Positions 37,597 to 45,734 of a DNA stretch of 64,000 nucleotides are shown piece after piece (positions within the stretch are counted from its first letter, which is position 1; each line of letters begins with the position of its first letter). The notes under the pieces were generated by a model. That model did no database searches. It was not told the origin of the DNA and saw nothing but the letters and a program-made list of their open reading frames with translations. The translations under genes were made by a program, and so were the position numbers. The DNA is from Tistrella mobilis KA081020-065. Lineage in GTDB: Bacteria > Pseudomonadota > Alphaproteobacteria > Tistrellales > Tistrellaceae. Location: assembly GCF_000264455.2 (NCBI RefSeq), contig NC_017956.1:3578001-3642000 (forward strand). Direction: 5' to 3'.

Positions 37597-38091
37597 CAGG
37601 CAGCCTCCCTTCGAGCATGGCAGGACCACCGGCCCCGCTGCCCCAGAATGCCTCCGGTCCGCGCAACCGGACAAGGCGGCGCAGCCCACTTTTCCGGTCG
37701 CAGGCGCCTCAGCCGCGCACCAGCGAAATCAGCGGCTCGAAGGCATAGAGCGCCGGCCGTCGCCCGGCTGCTGGCTGTTTGCATCCGTGAAGCGATACGA
37801 CGCTTCAAAGTCCGAATGACATCCGCGAGAAGCAAAAGGCGTTGTCTATCGAATTTTCCCGGATTCGATAGGCAAACAGGTTTGCGTCTGGTTTCCGAGA
37901 AGCAAAGATGTGTGGGTCTCACCTGCGCCCAAAAACGAGAGACAATCCCACCACCCGCAACAACTCCCGCCTTGCACAATCCGCCGGCCGCGCCTAGTCT
38001 TGCCTCCCCAAAAACCGCATAAGCCATTGATTTCCCTGAAATCACTCTGGCGACATGCCGGAACGGGCCCTTCGACCTCGGAGACAGGACC
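37597..38091. other. Intergenic region with inverted and direct repeats
   Basis: No gene is supported in this 495-base stretch, which becomes AT-richer towards the Hsp70-like gene. It holds the inverted repeat CTATCGAAT-N8-ATTCGATAG (37846-37871) and a direct repeat CGAGAAGCAAA at 37826 and 37896, exactly 70 bases apart. These look regulatory. Nothing else is recognisable. Confidence 0.55.
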
Positions 38092-39390
38092 ATGCGGCAG
38101 ATCACGGACGGGGTGCTCGGCCTCGATTTCGGCACCACCAACAGCGTCGCGGCACTGGCCACCGCGCCCGGCGTGTCGGAGCTGGTCGAGTTTCAGGGAG
38201 CGAAGGCGACCGGGGCCGTGTTTCGTTCGGCGCTGTGCTATTGGCAGGACGACGAGGTGAAGGGCGGCATTGCCCACGAGGCCGGACCCTGGGCCATCGC
38301 CGAGTATCTGGCCTTTCCGCAGGACAGCCGCTTCATCCAGTCGTTCAAGAGCGTGGCCGCCACCCCGCTCTTCGAACACGCCACCATTTTTGACAAGCGC
38401 TACCGCTTCGAAGAGCTGGGCCGGATGTTCCTGGGCCGCCTGACGGCCCATGCCGGCGGCCGGCTCGACCGGCGGCCGGAGCGGATCGTGGTGGGCGTGC
38501 CGGTGGAATTCGCCGGCTTCCGCGCCGATCCCGCCCTCGCCCGCGAGCGATACGACCGCATGTTCGAGACCTTCGGCACCCGCATCCACTATGTCTACGA
38601 GCCGCTGGGCGCCGCCTTCAGCTATGCCGCGGGTCTCGACCACGCCGCCACGCTGCTGGTGGCCGATTTCGGTGGCGGCACCAGCGACTTCTCGGTCGTG
38701 CGGGTGGCCGAACCGGGTGCCGCGCGGCGCTGCCTGCCGCTCGGCTCGGCCGGTATCGGCATCGCCGGCGACCGGTTCGACTATCGCATCCTCGATCGGC
38801 TGGTGCTGCCCTTCCTCGGCAAGGGCGGCTGCTACCGCTCCTTCGACAAGGTGCTCGACATCCCCTTGAGCTTCTTCTCGGATTTCGGCGACTGGTCGAA
38901 GCTCGCCCTGATGCGCAACCCCAAGACCATGGATGCGCTGGAGCGCCTGCGCCGGGCAGCGCTGGAGCCCGAGGCAGTCGGCCGGATGATCACCGTGATC
39001 GAGAACGAACTCGGGTACCCGCTCTATGATGCGGTCGGCCGTGTGAAGCGGGCGCTCTCCACCGAAACCGAGGCCGATTTCGCCTTCAACGCCCCCGGGC
39101 TCGACATCAATGCCCGGGTCACCCGCGCCGAGTTCGAGGACTGGATCGCCGAAGACGTCGCCCGCATCGCCGCCACCGTCGACACCGCCCTTGCCAAGGC
39201 GGGGGTGGAGGCCGCCGCCATCGACCGGGTGTTTCTAACCGGCGGCTCGTCGCTGATCCCCGCCATCCGCCGGCTGTTCGAAGACCGCTTCGGCCGCGAC
39301 CGCATCGCCACGGGCAACGAGCTCACCTCCATCGCCCACGGCCTCGCCCTGATCGGCCAGGAAGAGGACGTGACGGAGTGGGCGGTCTGA
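38092..39390 (+). CDS. Hsp70-family protein of the YegD type
   Basis: A 432-residue actin-fold ATPase: LGLDFGTTNS phosphate loop, VGVPVEFAG, VADFGGGTSDFSVV phosphate 2 loop and FLTGGSSLIPAIRRLF adenosine motif. It ends after the ATPase region and lacks the usual Hsp70 substrate domain, as in E. coli YegD. An insert with WSKLALMRNPKTMD is shared by this subgroup. Client and role are unknown. It is convergent with yggS. Confidence 0.88.
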   Translation: MRQITDGVLGLDFGTTNSVAALATAPGVSELVEFQGAKATGAVFRSALCYWQDDEVKGGIAHEAGPWAIAEYLAFPQDSRFIQSFKSVAATPLFEHATIFDKRYRFEELGRMFLGRLTAHAGGRLDRRPERIVVGVPVEFAGFRADPALARERYDRMFETFGTRIHYVYEPLGAAFSYAAGLDHAATLLVADFGGGTSDFSVVRVAEPGAARRCLPLGSAGIGIAGDRFDYRILDRLVLPFLGKGGCYRSFDKVLDIPLSFFSDFGDWSKLALMRNPKTMDALERLRRAALEPEAVGRMITVIENELGYPLYDAVGRVKRALSTETEADFAFNAPGLDINARVTRAEFEDWIAEDVARIAATVDTALAKAGVEAAAIDRVFLTGGSSLIPAIRRLFEDRFGRDRIATGNELTSIAHGLALIGQEEDVTEWAV

Positions 39391-39412
39391 CCCGACCGCG
39401 ACCTGACCGGTT

Positions 39413-40219
39413 TTACGCCTCCACCAAGCCCGGCCAGAAATGGCTGTCGGGCAGCTTCCGGGCACCGAAGATCGCCTGGCCGACGCGCACCACGGTCGCG
39501 CCCTCTTCGATCGCGATCTCGAAATCGCCCGACATGCCCATCGACAGCTCGTCGAGGGACAACCCGGCCGGGGCGTCCTGACGCAGCCGGTCGCGCAGAT
39601 CGCGGAGCAGCACGAAGCAGCGCCGCACCCGGGCGGCCTCGGCCGAGAACAGGGCGAGCGTCATCAACCCGCGCACCTTGAGCGCGCTGAAGGCCGGCAG
39701 CTCCTTCAGGAAACCCGCCACCTCTTCCGGCGGCAGGCCGTATTTGCTCTCCTCGCCCGAGGTGTTGACCTGAACGAAGACGTCGAGACTGCGGCCCTCG
39801 ATCTGCAGGCGGCGATCCAGCGCCTCGGCTGCCCGCAGATTGTCCAGCGCCTGGAATTCGGCGGCAAAGCGCGCCACCAGCTTGGCCTTGTTGGTCTGCA
39901 GATGACCGATCACCGACCATTGAAGATCGGCCAGATCCGCCATCGCCTCCCATTTGCGCGCGGCTTCCTGAACCTTGTTCTCGCCCAGCAGCCGGCAGCC
40001 GGCGGCATAGGCCAGACGGATATGCGCCTCGTCCATGGTCTTGCTGACCGGCAGCAGGCGAACCGTCGCCGGATCCCGCCCAACCCGTGCCGCCGCAGCG
40101 GCGATGCGGGCATGCACCGCCGCCAGATTTTCCCGGAAATCCTCGACCGATTCGGCGCGCGGCCAGCGGTCGTGAAGATCGTGGCGGGTCTCTGTGTCGA
40201 GAACGGAGGTGTCGGTCAT
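39413..40219 (-). CDS. yggS: PLP homeostasis protein, YggS family
   Basis: A 268-residue alanine-racemase-fold protein that binds pyridoxal phosphate and helps balance B6 vitamers without a known enzymatic activity. The PLP lysine is in LLPVSKTM; FGENKVQE-like GENKVQEA, WSVIGHLQTNKAK and LSMGMSGDFEIAIEEGATVVRVG are family signatures. Start at 40219 fits better than an upstream ATG that adds 24 residues. It lies beyond HprK-like kinase 1 on the same strand. Confidence 0.92.
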   Translation of the reverse strand: MTDTSVLDTETRHDLHDRWPRAESVEDFRENLAAVHARIAAAAARVGRDPATVRLLPVSKTMDEAHIRLAYAAGCRLLGENKVQEAARKWEAMADLADLQWSVIGHLQTNKAKLVARFAAEFQALDNLRAAEALDRRLQIEGRSLDVFVQVNTSGEESKYGLPPEEVAGFLKELPAFSALKVRGLMTLALFSAEAARVRRCFVLLRDLRDRLRQDAPAGLSLDELSMGMSGDFEIAIEEGATVVRVGQAIFGARKLPDSHFWPGLVEA

Positions 40220-40321
40220 CGCTAAGGCCTCGTCTGATCGGCGCAGCGGCGCGCCGGCCCGGACATGCCGGACATGTCCGGGCGCCATCATCGACCCGAA
40301 TTCGCCTCATGCCAAATAGAA

Positions 40322-40339
40322 TATTGGCCTAGGCCAATA
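40322..40339. repeat. 18-bp perfect palindrome beside HprK-like kinase 1
   Basis: TATTGGCCTAGGCCAATA is a perfect palindrome starting one base after the kinase stop. A copy of GCCAA just upstream of it can also pair, giving overlapping dyads. It lies about 100 bases upstream of yggS. It could be an operator or a bidirectional terminator stem, though no T tract is present. Confidence 0.7.
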
Positions 40340-40340
40340 C

Positions 40341-41309
40341 TCAATCCTGTCGGCTGAGCAGTGGCGCCAGGGCCGCGATCCCGGCATCGATCCGGTCGAA
40401 GCCGAGCGGACGGGTCAGCCGCCAGACCGGCAGCCGGGCCGCCAGATTGAAGCTGAAGGCCCTGAGCCCCACCACCCCCAGCAGCGCCTGGGACAGGCCT
40501 GGCCGGTAAAGCGCGCCATGGATGGCGCGGATCGCATCCAGCCCGGTCAGCCGGTCCAGACGCGCCGGCATCTCGGGATCGGGGGCCGCAGCCAGCTCCA
40601 CAAGGGCAACCAGCGGCCCGGGTGCACGGTCGGGCCTGCCCCTGCCCCCCAGCGGCAACAGGGCGCCGCTCTTGCTCCGTCCTTCCACCGGCACCCAGTC
40701 GCCATGCCCAAGACCGAAAGCCGCGATCGCCTCGTCCGACAAGCGGAGCCGTGGCACCCCCGGCCAGCCGGCGATGATGGTCTCAGGCCCCGGTCGCGTC
40801 AGCCCGGCCACGTCGTCGATCTGCAGCAGATCGTCGGCGAGCAGGGCGTGGCCACGCGCGAGCAGCGCCCCGGCCATGGTCGACTTGCCGGCCCCCGACG
40901 GACCGGTGATCGCCAGCAGGCCCGAGGCCGTGCGCAGGCTCGCCACATGCAGCGGCATCAGCCCGCGCTGCAGCAGCACGGCGGCGAAGACGCTGCCGTA
41001 AAGCCAGTTGAGCAGTCGATCCGGGTGGCTGTCGTGGTCGGGCCCCGGCGCCACCCCGATCGACCGTCCGCCGCGGACCAGATAGCGGCCCGCCTCCCCC
41101 AGGGAAAACAGCACCTCGTCGCCGGATGCCTGCCACAACAGGCCGGTGTTGTGGGGGTCGGGCAGAACCTCGGGCACCGCTTCCAGCCGCAGTCTCACGG
41201 CGGTCGCGTCGAAACCGGCGGGATCGGCAGGGGTGACGGCATCGCTCACCAGATCCGGCAGGGCCAGATCCGAAACCAGCCCGAAGGCGCCGTGACGATA
41301 CCGGTACAT
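40341..41309 (-). CDS. HprK-like serine kinase domain protein 1
   Basis: A 322-residue protein resembling the C-terminal kinase domain of HPr kinase. Walker A is TGPSGAGKSTMAGALL, followed by LLADDLLQI (the two-Asp motif). It opens MYRYRHGAFGLVSDLALPDL, nearly the same pattern as HprK-like protein 2 at 44744. HprK-like kinases of this group occur with PqqD-like proteins in peptide-modification clusters and one (PadeK) phosphorylates a C-terminal serine of a lasso precursor. The start at 41309 is chosen by comparison with kinase 2. The beta-propeller-like gene is divergent from it. Confidence 0.82.
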   Translation of the reverse strand: MYRYRHGAFGLVSDLALPDLVSDAVTPADPAGFDATAVRLRLEAVPEVLPDPHNTGLLWQASGDEVLFSLGEAGRYLVRGGRSIGVAPGPDHDSHPDRLLNWLYGSVFAAVLLQRGLMPLHVASLRTASGLLAITGPSGAGKSTMAGALLARGHALLADDLLQIDDVAGLTRPGPETIIAGWPGVPRLRLSDEAIAAFGLGHGDWVPVEGRSKSGALLPLGGRGRPDRAPGPLVALVELAAAPDPEMPARLDRLTGLDAIRAIHGALYRPGLSQALLGVVGLRAFSFNLAARLPVWRLTRPLGFDRIDAGIAALAPLLSRQD

Positions 41310-41451
41310 CGGATCCCGCTCGTGGTTCTTGTCCGGACAGAGGCTTAACACGCAAGAGGGGCCGCTGTCGACGCGGCGGCGCCGATGGCGTGTCACGATG
41401 TGCGCACCGGGCGTGCTAGACTATCGGCAATCCCCGCAGAGAGGAGATGCC

Positions 41452-42324
41452 ATGCCCGAGGCCGCCTTCACCCATCTCGTCGCCTCTCGCGAGGGGCTCT
41501 ATGTCGCAGGGATCGCCGGCTGCGAGCGCCGCCGGGACGGGCTCTATTTCGGCGCCACCATCCGCGACGGCGCGGCCTGGGTGTTCGAATCGCTGGACGC
41601 TGATCTCCATGCCCCTACCAGCCGGGGCCGTATCCTGCGCCTGCCAATCGACCCGGCCACCGCCGGCTTCGGCCCGGCCGAGGTGGTCGCCGACGGGCTC
41701 GACAATGGCTGCCATCAGATCGATTTCGTCCGCGGCCAGCTGGTGGTGGTCGATACCTACCGCCAGAAACTGGTGGTCTTCAGCGAGGATTTCTCGACCT
41801 GCACCGTCCACTATCCCGCGGGCCAGGCCGATGCCGACACGGGCGATACCGGCTATGTCCATATGAACGGGATCGGCGGCGACGGCCGTGAACTCTATGT
41901 CATGCTCAGCCATGCCGGCGTTCAGCCTGCGCGGCCGTCCGAAGTCCTTCGGCTCGATGCGCAGTTCAATCAGGTGGAGCGCTTCACGCTCCCGGGGCTG
42001 ATGTGCCACGATCTGGTGGTGCTGGAAGACGGGCGGCTGATCGCCAACGGCTCGATGGGCGGTTTTCTGATCGACCGCCAGGGCATCATCGCCCAGATCG
42101 ACAATCTGCTCACCCGCGGCCTGTCGATCGGGACGGACGATGTCGTGATCGGCAGTTCCACCTTCGGCGATCGCGAACGCCGGATCGCCGCCACCGGCCG
42201 GCTCACCTTCACCGGCCGCGACCTCGCGCTCCGCGCCCGCTATGACCTGCCGGCCGCCCCCACCCAGATCCGGCGCCTGGACGGACGCGATCTCTCAATC
42301 TTCGACTACCGCGCCACGATCTGA
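41452..42324 (+). CDS. Beta-propeller-like protein of unknown function
   Basis: A 290-residue protein built of repeated strands of the kind GCHQIDFVRGQLVVVDTYRQ, GLMCHDLVVLEDGRLIANGSMGG and RGLSIGTDDVVIGSSTFGDRE, suggesting a TolB/NHL-like beta propeller. No signal peptide is evident. The start follows GAGGAG at 41441. It lies between two members of the peptide-modification locus but on the opposite strand. Its role is unknown; a sugar-binding or scaffold role is speculation. Confidence 0.72.
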   Translation: MPEAAFTHLVASREGLYVAGIAGCERRRDGLYFGATIRDGAAWVFESLDADLHAPTSRGRILRLPIDPATAGFGPAEVVADGLDNGCHQIDFVRGQLVVVDTYRQKLVVFSEDFSTCTVHYPAGQADADTGDTGYVHMNGIGGDGRELYVMLSHAGVQPARPSEVLRLDAQFNQVERFTLPGLMCHDLVVLEDGRLIANGSMGGFLIDRQGIIAQIDNLLTRGLSIGTDDVVIGSSTFGDRERRIAATGRLTFTGRDLALRARYDLPAAPTQIRRLDGRDLSIFDYRATI

Positions 42325-42361
42325 CGGATCGTCGGCGAGCCTCCCTCCCGTTTGCGGACCG

Positions 42362-43223
42362 TCATCCGGCGCGAAACGGGCAGGCGGCAAGCAGCCGGTC
42401 CAGATCGATCCGACGCCTGTGGTCGCGATGGCCGTCGCGAATGGTCTTCAGCCGTGCCGCATCGCCGACCACGACCGGCCCGTCGATCTCTTGTCCGATC
42501 GAGGAATAGAAGTCGTGAAACTTGAAGCCATCGCCGAGCGGCCGGTCCGAAAGCTTCATCCACCGTGCCGGAATGCCATAGGCCTCGGCACAGATCAGGC
42601 CGTGCAGCGAGGACGAGGCGATGAAATCGCAGGCGCAGATCTGATCGACGACGGCGAAAATGCCGCCGGTGATGTCGATCAGCAGGCTGTCCTCCGGCAT
42701 CTGCTCTGCCGTCAGCAGATCCAGTTCCCGACAATGCGGGATCACGCCCAGGCCGTAGCGCCGGCCCGCCGGGCTCGGGGTATAGAATTTGGGCAGCAGC
42801 AGAGCGGGATCACCCACCACATCCGGGCAGTCGATGCCCAGATCACGCAGCCGTTGCCGGGAAAGATGGCCGCGCACGGCGTGTATGCGGGCACGCACCG
42901 GTGCCGCCGGCACCTCGCCCGTCCGCAGGAAGCCGGTGCCCCAGATGTCGTAGGGCCGGGTCAGGGCATGAAGAAGCGTGCTGCCGATGGCGCTGTAGAC
43001 GGGGAGATCCGTCTCACCCCGGATGTCGTCGACATGGAGCACGTTCTTCTGAGACAGGCTGCGTGCCAGAACCGGGTTGAGCTTGTCCCCCCACGTTGGC
43101 CGACGCCGCCCCGTCCCGCACCCAGGACAAAAGAAGCAGGCTCTCGCGAGCTGCCAGATAAACTGCTCGCGAGGCCTGCCCCGGTACCTCTCCAATCATC
43201 AACATACGGGATGTCGGAGCCAT
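42362..43223 (-). pseudogene. Polysaccharide pyruvyl transferase family protein, frameshifted
   Basis: The family attaches pyruvate ketals to sugars or related groups. Reading from 43223, the first part ends with SWVRDGAASANVG at the G6 run (plus-strand C6, 43087-43092). The rest, GDKLNPVLARSLSQKN onwards, is in the next frame and has IWGTGFL, DPALLLPKFY, GVIPHCRELDLL and FIASSSLHGLICAEAYGIP, typical of this family. Removing one G gives NVGDKLNP, the usual N-x-GD-x-LN motif, and a 286-residue protein. It may be a sequence error, a phase-variable tract or a true lesion. It lies 19 bases after the peptide-like ORF. Confidence 0.8.
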
Positions 43224-43242
43224 CTACCGGAACGTCATCTGC

Positions 43243-43383
43243 TCAGGAGTAGCCCGTGCCGTCGGCCGCCGGCGCACCGAATCCCCCTTCCGCCGCCTTG
43301 GCGGAAAGCTTTGCCAGCGTCGGGATCTCCCACTCGATCCGGGCCTCGGCGTCGTCCGCGATCATCTTGTCCATCTCGTTCAT
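43243..43383 (-). CDS. 46-residue peptide, candidate modified-peptide precursor
   Basis: This short gene starts MNEMDKMIADDAEARIEWEIP and ends GFGAPAADGTGYS. CAGGAG lies nine bases before the ATG, an excellent site. The middle has W18-E-I-P21-T-L23, which resembles the Tyr/Trp-x2-Pro-x-Leu leader element bound by PqqD-like recognition domains in lasso-type peptides. The tail is small-residue rich (GGFGAPAADGTGYS) and ends in Ser46, the position phosphorylated by HprK-like kinases in the paeninodin family. It sits in one operon with PqqD, HprK-like, GT2 and pyruvyl-transferase genes. The precursor role is inference. Confidence 0.68.
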   Translation of the reverse strand: MNEMDKMIADDAEARIEWEIPTLAKLSAKAAEGGFGAPAADGTGYS

Positions 43384-43408
43384 AAGTCCATCTCCTGTCG
43401 TCTGATCA

Positions 43409-43456
43409 GCAACCAAGTTGCACTATAATATATGATGTTCAGCGTGGATGGTTCAG
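43409..43456 (-). promoter_or_regulatory. AT-rich promoter candidate upstream of the peptide gene
   Basis: The 77-base gap before the peptide gene has a minus-strand TATATT/TATTAT -10-like sequence (about 43426-43432) with a weak CTGAAC -35 (43451-43456), and the dyad GCAAC-CAA-GTTGC at 43409-43421. The peptide could thus be transcribed at a higher rate than the upstream genes. The -35 is poor. Confidence 0.35.
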
Positions 43457-43460
43457 GTTT

Positions 43461-44411
43461 CTATGCTCTCTGTCGGAAGGCCCTGAACACACGCTGATAA
43501 ACCTCGATATCCCTGTCCTCGTTCCGTATACCTTTTGCCCAGAGATATCGCCACCGCCGACGCATGCGGAGCCGGGCCTCCCTGTCCGGCGGGCAAAGGC
43601 GGTCGGTGAACAGCCGGACGGCGGCCTCGATACCCGACCGGTCCAGCGGTGCGCTGCCGGCTCCCGTGATCGCGGCAAAAGTGGCCTGCTCCGCAACCGT
43701 GGCGTCAGGGAACATCCGCGCAAAATGCTGCTGGCACAGCTGCGCATGACGATAGGCGATCAGCGGCCGGAAGCGCCCGGTCTTCTGACGGTCGTGGAAG
43801 CGGTAGTCGCAAAGCACCCGCGGCAGATTGGCGAAGCGATAATGCGGCAGCAGGCGCACGCATTGAACGAGTTCCTGCCGGACGATCGCATCCGGCGGAT
43901 AGGGGTTGTCGCGCAGCACCGCGCCCCGGAACAGGGTGGCCGAATCCAGGATCGGGCAGGTGAAGAGGGTTTCGTAGCGGATGGCCTCGTGCCCGCGGGC
44001 AAAGCGGATGGTACCGCTGGCCGCGCCGAAGCGGCGGGCCCAGGCGCCGCAGATGTCGATCCCGTGCCGCTCCATCCAGTTCAGTTGACGTTCAAGACGT
44101 TGCGGATGCCAGAGGTCGTCATGGTCGATCCGGGCGATGAAACTGCCCTGGGCAGCCGCAATCCCGGCATTCAAAGTCTGGGCATGCCCCTGATGTGGGC
44201 GGCACAAAAGCCGGATGCGCGGATCACGGGCGGCATGGCTTCGGACCACGGCCACGGTGTCGTCGGTCGAGCCGTCGTCGACCACGATCAGCTCCAGGTG
44301 CCGATGGGTCTGCGCAAGCACCGAGGCGATGGCCTCGGCGACGAAAGCGGCGCCGTCATAGACCGCCATGACGACAGAAACCAGAGGGGGCGGAGGCACC
44401 TGCCGGGCCAT
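43461..44411 (-). CDS. Family 2 glycosyltransferase
   Basis: A 316-residue GT-A-fold transferase. N-terminal VSVVMAVYDGAAFVAEAIASVL and LIVVDDGSTDDTVAVV are nucleotide-binding, and the metal motif is DHDD in FIARIDHDDLWHP. The sugar and acceptor are unknown. It lies between the PqqD-like gene (11 bases upstream) and the peptide gene, so a sugar could be added to the peptide or to a linked polymer. Confidence 0.88.
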   Translation of the reverse strand: MARQVPPPPLVSVVMAVYDGAAFVAEAIASVLAQTHRHLELIVVDDGSTDDTVAVVRSHAARDPRIRLLCRPHQGHAQTLNAGIAAAQGSFIARIDHDDLWHPQRLERQLNWMERHGIDICGAWARRFGAASGTIRFARGHEAIRYETLFTCPILDSATLFRGAVLRDNPYPPDAIVRQELVQCVRLLPHYRFANLPRVLCDYRFHDRQKTGRFRPLIAYRHAQLCQQHFARMFPDATVAEQATFAAITGAGSAPLDRSGIEAAVRLFTDRLCPPDREARLRMRRRWRYLWAKGIRNEDRDIEVYQRVFRAFRQRA

Positions 44412-44422
44412 GATGCACCCGT

Positions 44423-44716
44423 CTATTCCGTCTCAGGCACGATCAGCAGCATGCCTTCCGCGACCAGATCATCGACATAGGCGAGGGTCTGGCTGGTGCA
44501 GCTGGCCTCGTCGATCCTGTAACGGCGCTGCAGATGCGTGCAGATGTCGCGGATCCGCACCGGCGTTTCGGCCGCCTCCCAGATCACGGCACCACTGCCG
44601 CCCATGGCGAAACAGTTGCCGGTCTCCTCGTCCATCGCGAGGATCTCGCGCTCGGCGCGCGCCGACAGGATATCGGGTTTCTGGACCACAACGTGGTCGA
44701 GCGTCACTCTGGCCAT
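44423..44716 (-). CDS. PqqD-like peptide-recognition protein
   Basis: A 97-residue PqqD-family protein (RiPP recognition element fold). It has HVVVQKPDILSARAEREILAMDEETGNCFAMGGSGAVIWEA and DLVAEGMLLIV, with the three-strand plus winged-helix layout of the family. PqqD proteins bind precursor leader peptides and bring them to modifying enzymes. It follows the HprK-like gene by 27 bases and precedes GT2 by 11. Confidence 0.87.
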   Translation of the reverse strand: MARVTLDHVVVQKPDILSARAEREILAMDEETGNCFAMGGSGAVIWEAAETPVRIRDICTHLQRRYRIDEASCTSQTLAYVDDLVAEGMLLIVPETE

Positions 44717-44743
44717 GGTGGTGTCTCGTTTTCAGGTGAACGG

Positions 44744-45622
44744 TCAGAGGAAGCGGGACGCGCCGTCGCCCGCGCCGTCCCGCCGCCAGCTTGAGGAAAG
44801 GTGATCCGCAAGCGCGGAGAGCGACGCGGAGCCTCGGGGTCGGGTGACAAGAATGACGGGCGTATCGGCCACCAGAGCCAGCCACCGGCGCCGGATCACC
44901 GATGTGGCGCCGGATGCCGCCATCCAGTCCGGTCGGCGCAGGCAGGCAGGCAGAATCTGGCAGGCTTCAAGCGACGACATCCGTCGAAGTTCCAGCTCAG
45001 CTCCCCAGGCAAGCAGATAGATCGTGGTCAACCGGCGCGGGACCGGTATGGCATCGGCCCCCACCGCCACCACCGCCTTCCCGTCCCGCCGCAACGGCGG
45101 CGTGAGGCATCGTACCGGCGCTTCCAGCAGGTCGATGGCCTCTCGGGTGAGCCTGGGCCGTGAAGCGGAGGGCCAGACGACGGGCCCCGGGGCAGCATCA
45201 TGAACCACCAGAAGATCGTCGCTGACCAGCTGATGGCCGGCAAGGGCAAGGGCCGCGGCGAGGGTCGACTTGCCGCTGCCGGTTTCACCGCAGAGCGCCA
45301 CGCAGTCCGTCCCGATCGCGACCGAGGCGGCATGCAACGGCAGAAGACCGCGCCGATAGGCGATCCCGTTCAGCCCGGCGGCCGCGACCGCCTGCCCCAC
45401 CGCATGCGGGGCCGCCGCCTCGGACAGCCAGACCACAACCTCATGCGCATCGATGGCCGCGCAGCCGAAGGTGTCCAGGCGCAGAACCGGGCCGTCGGCG
45501 GGCAATGGTCCCTGTCGAAACACGACATCAGCCGGCCCCGCCGAGGGGGCCGGATCAGTGTCGATCTGCAGGAAATCGATCTCGCTTTGAATGGTCAGCC
45601 CGGCGACCCGGTACCGGAACAT
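44744..45622 (-). CDS. HprK-like serine kinase domain protein 2
   Basis: A 292-residue protein of the HprK-like kinase group. Walker A is CGETGSGKSTLAAALALAG, then LVSDDLLVVHDA. It starts MFRYRVAGLTIQSEI, matching the MYRYR opening of kinase 1, so the start at 45622 is used (ATG at 45628 is an alternative). It is the first gene of the PqqD-GT2-peptide-pyruvyl-transferase run. Confidence 0.82.
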   Translation of the reverse strand: MFRYRVAGLTIQSEIDFLQIDTDPAPSAGPADVVFRQGPLPADGPVLRLDTFGCAAIDAHEVVVWLSEAAAPHAVGQAVAAAGLNGIAYRRGLLPLHAASVAIGTDCVALCGETGSGKSTLAAALALAGHQLVSDDLLVVHDAAPGPVVWPSASRPRLTREAIDLLEAPVRCLTPPLRRDGKAVVAVGADAIPVPRRLTTIYLLAWGAELELRRMSSLEACQILPACLRRPDWMAASGATSVIRRRWLALVADTPVILVTRPRGSASLSALADHLSSSWRRDGAGDGASRFL

Positions 45623-45734
45623 CCGCATTTTCTTTCGACAGGGGCCGCACGGCGACACATCCGTCAATGAATAGGTCGAATCCGTCAGAATGTCTAATCT
45701 GCGGGCGTGCCACTTTCAGATGCAGCTTACAGCC

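Noticed and set aside
43291-43305. Terminator hairpin (CCGCC-TT-GGCGG) inside the short peptide gene
   Set aside because: It is part of codons for Ser-Ala-Lys-Ala-Ala and has no T tract.
42362-45622. Lasso peptide cluster
   Set aside because: No asparagine-synthetase-like cyclase and no transglutaminase-like protease in the window.
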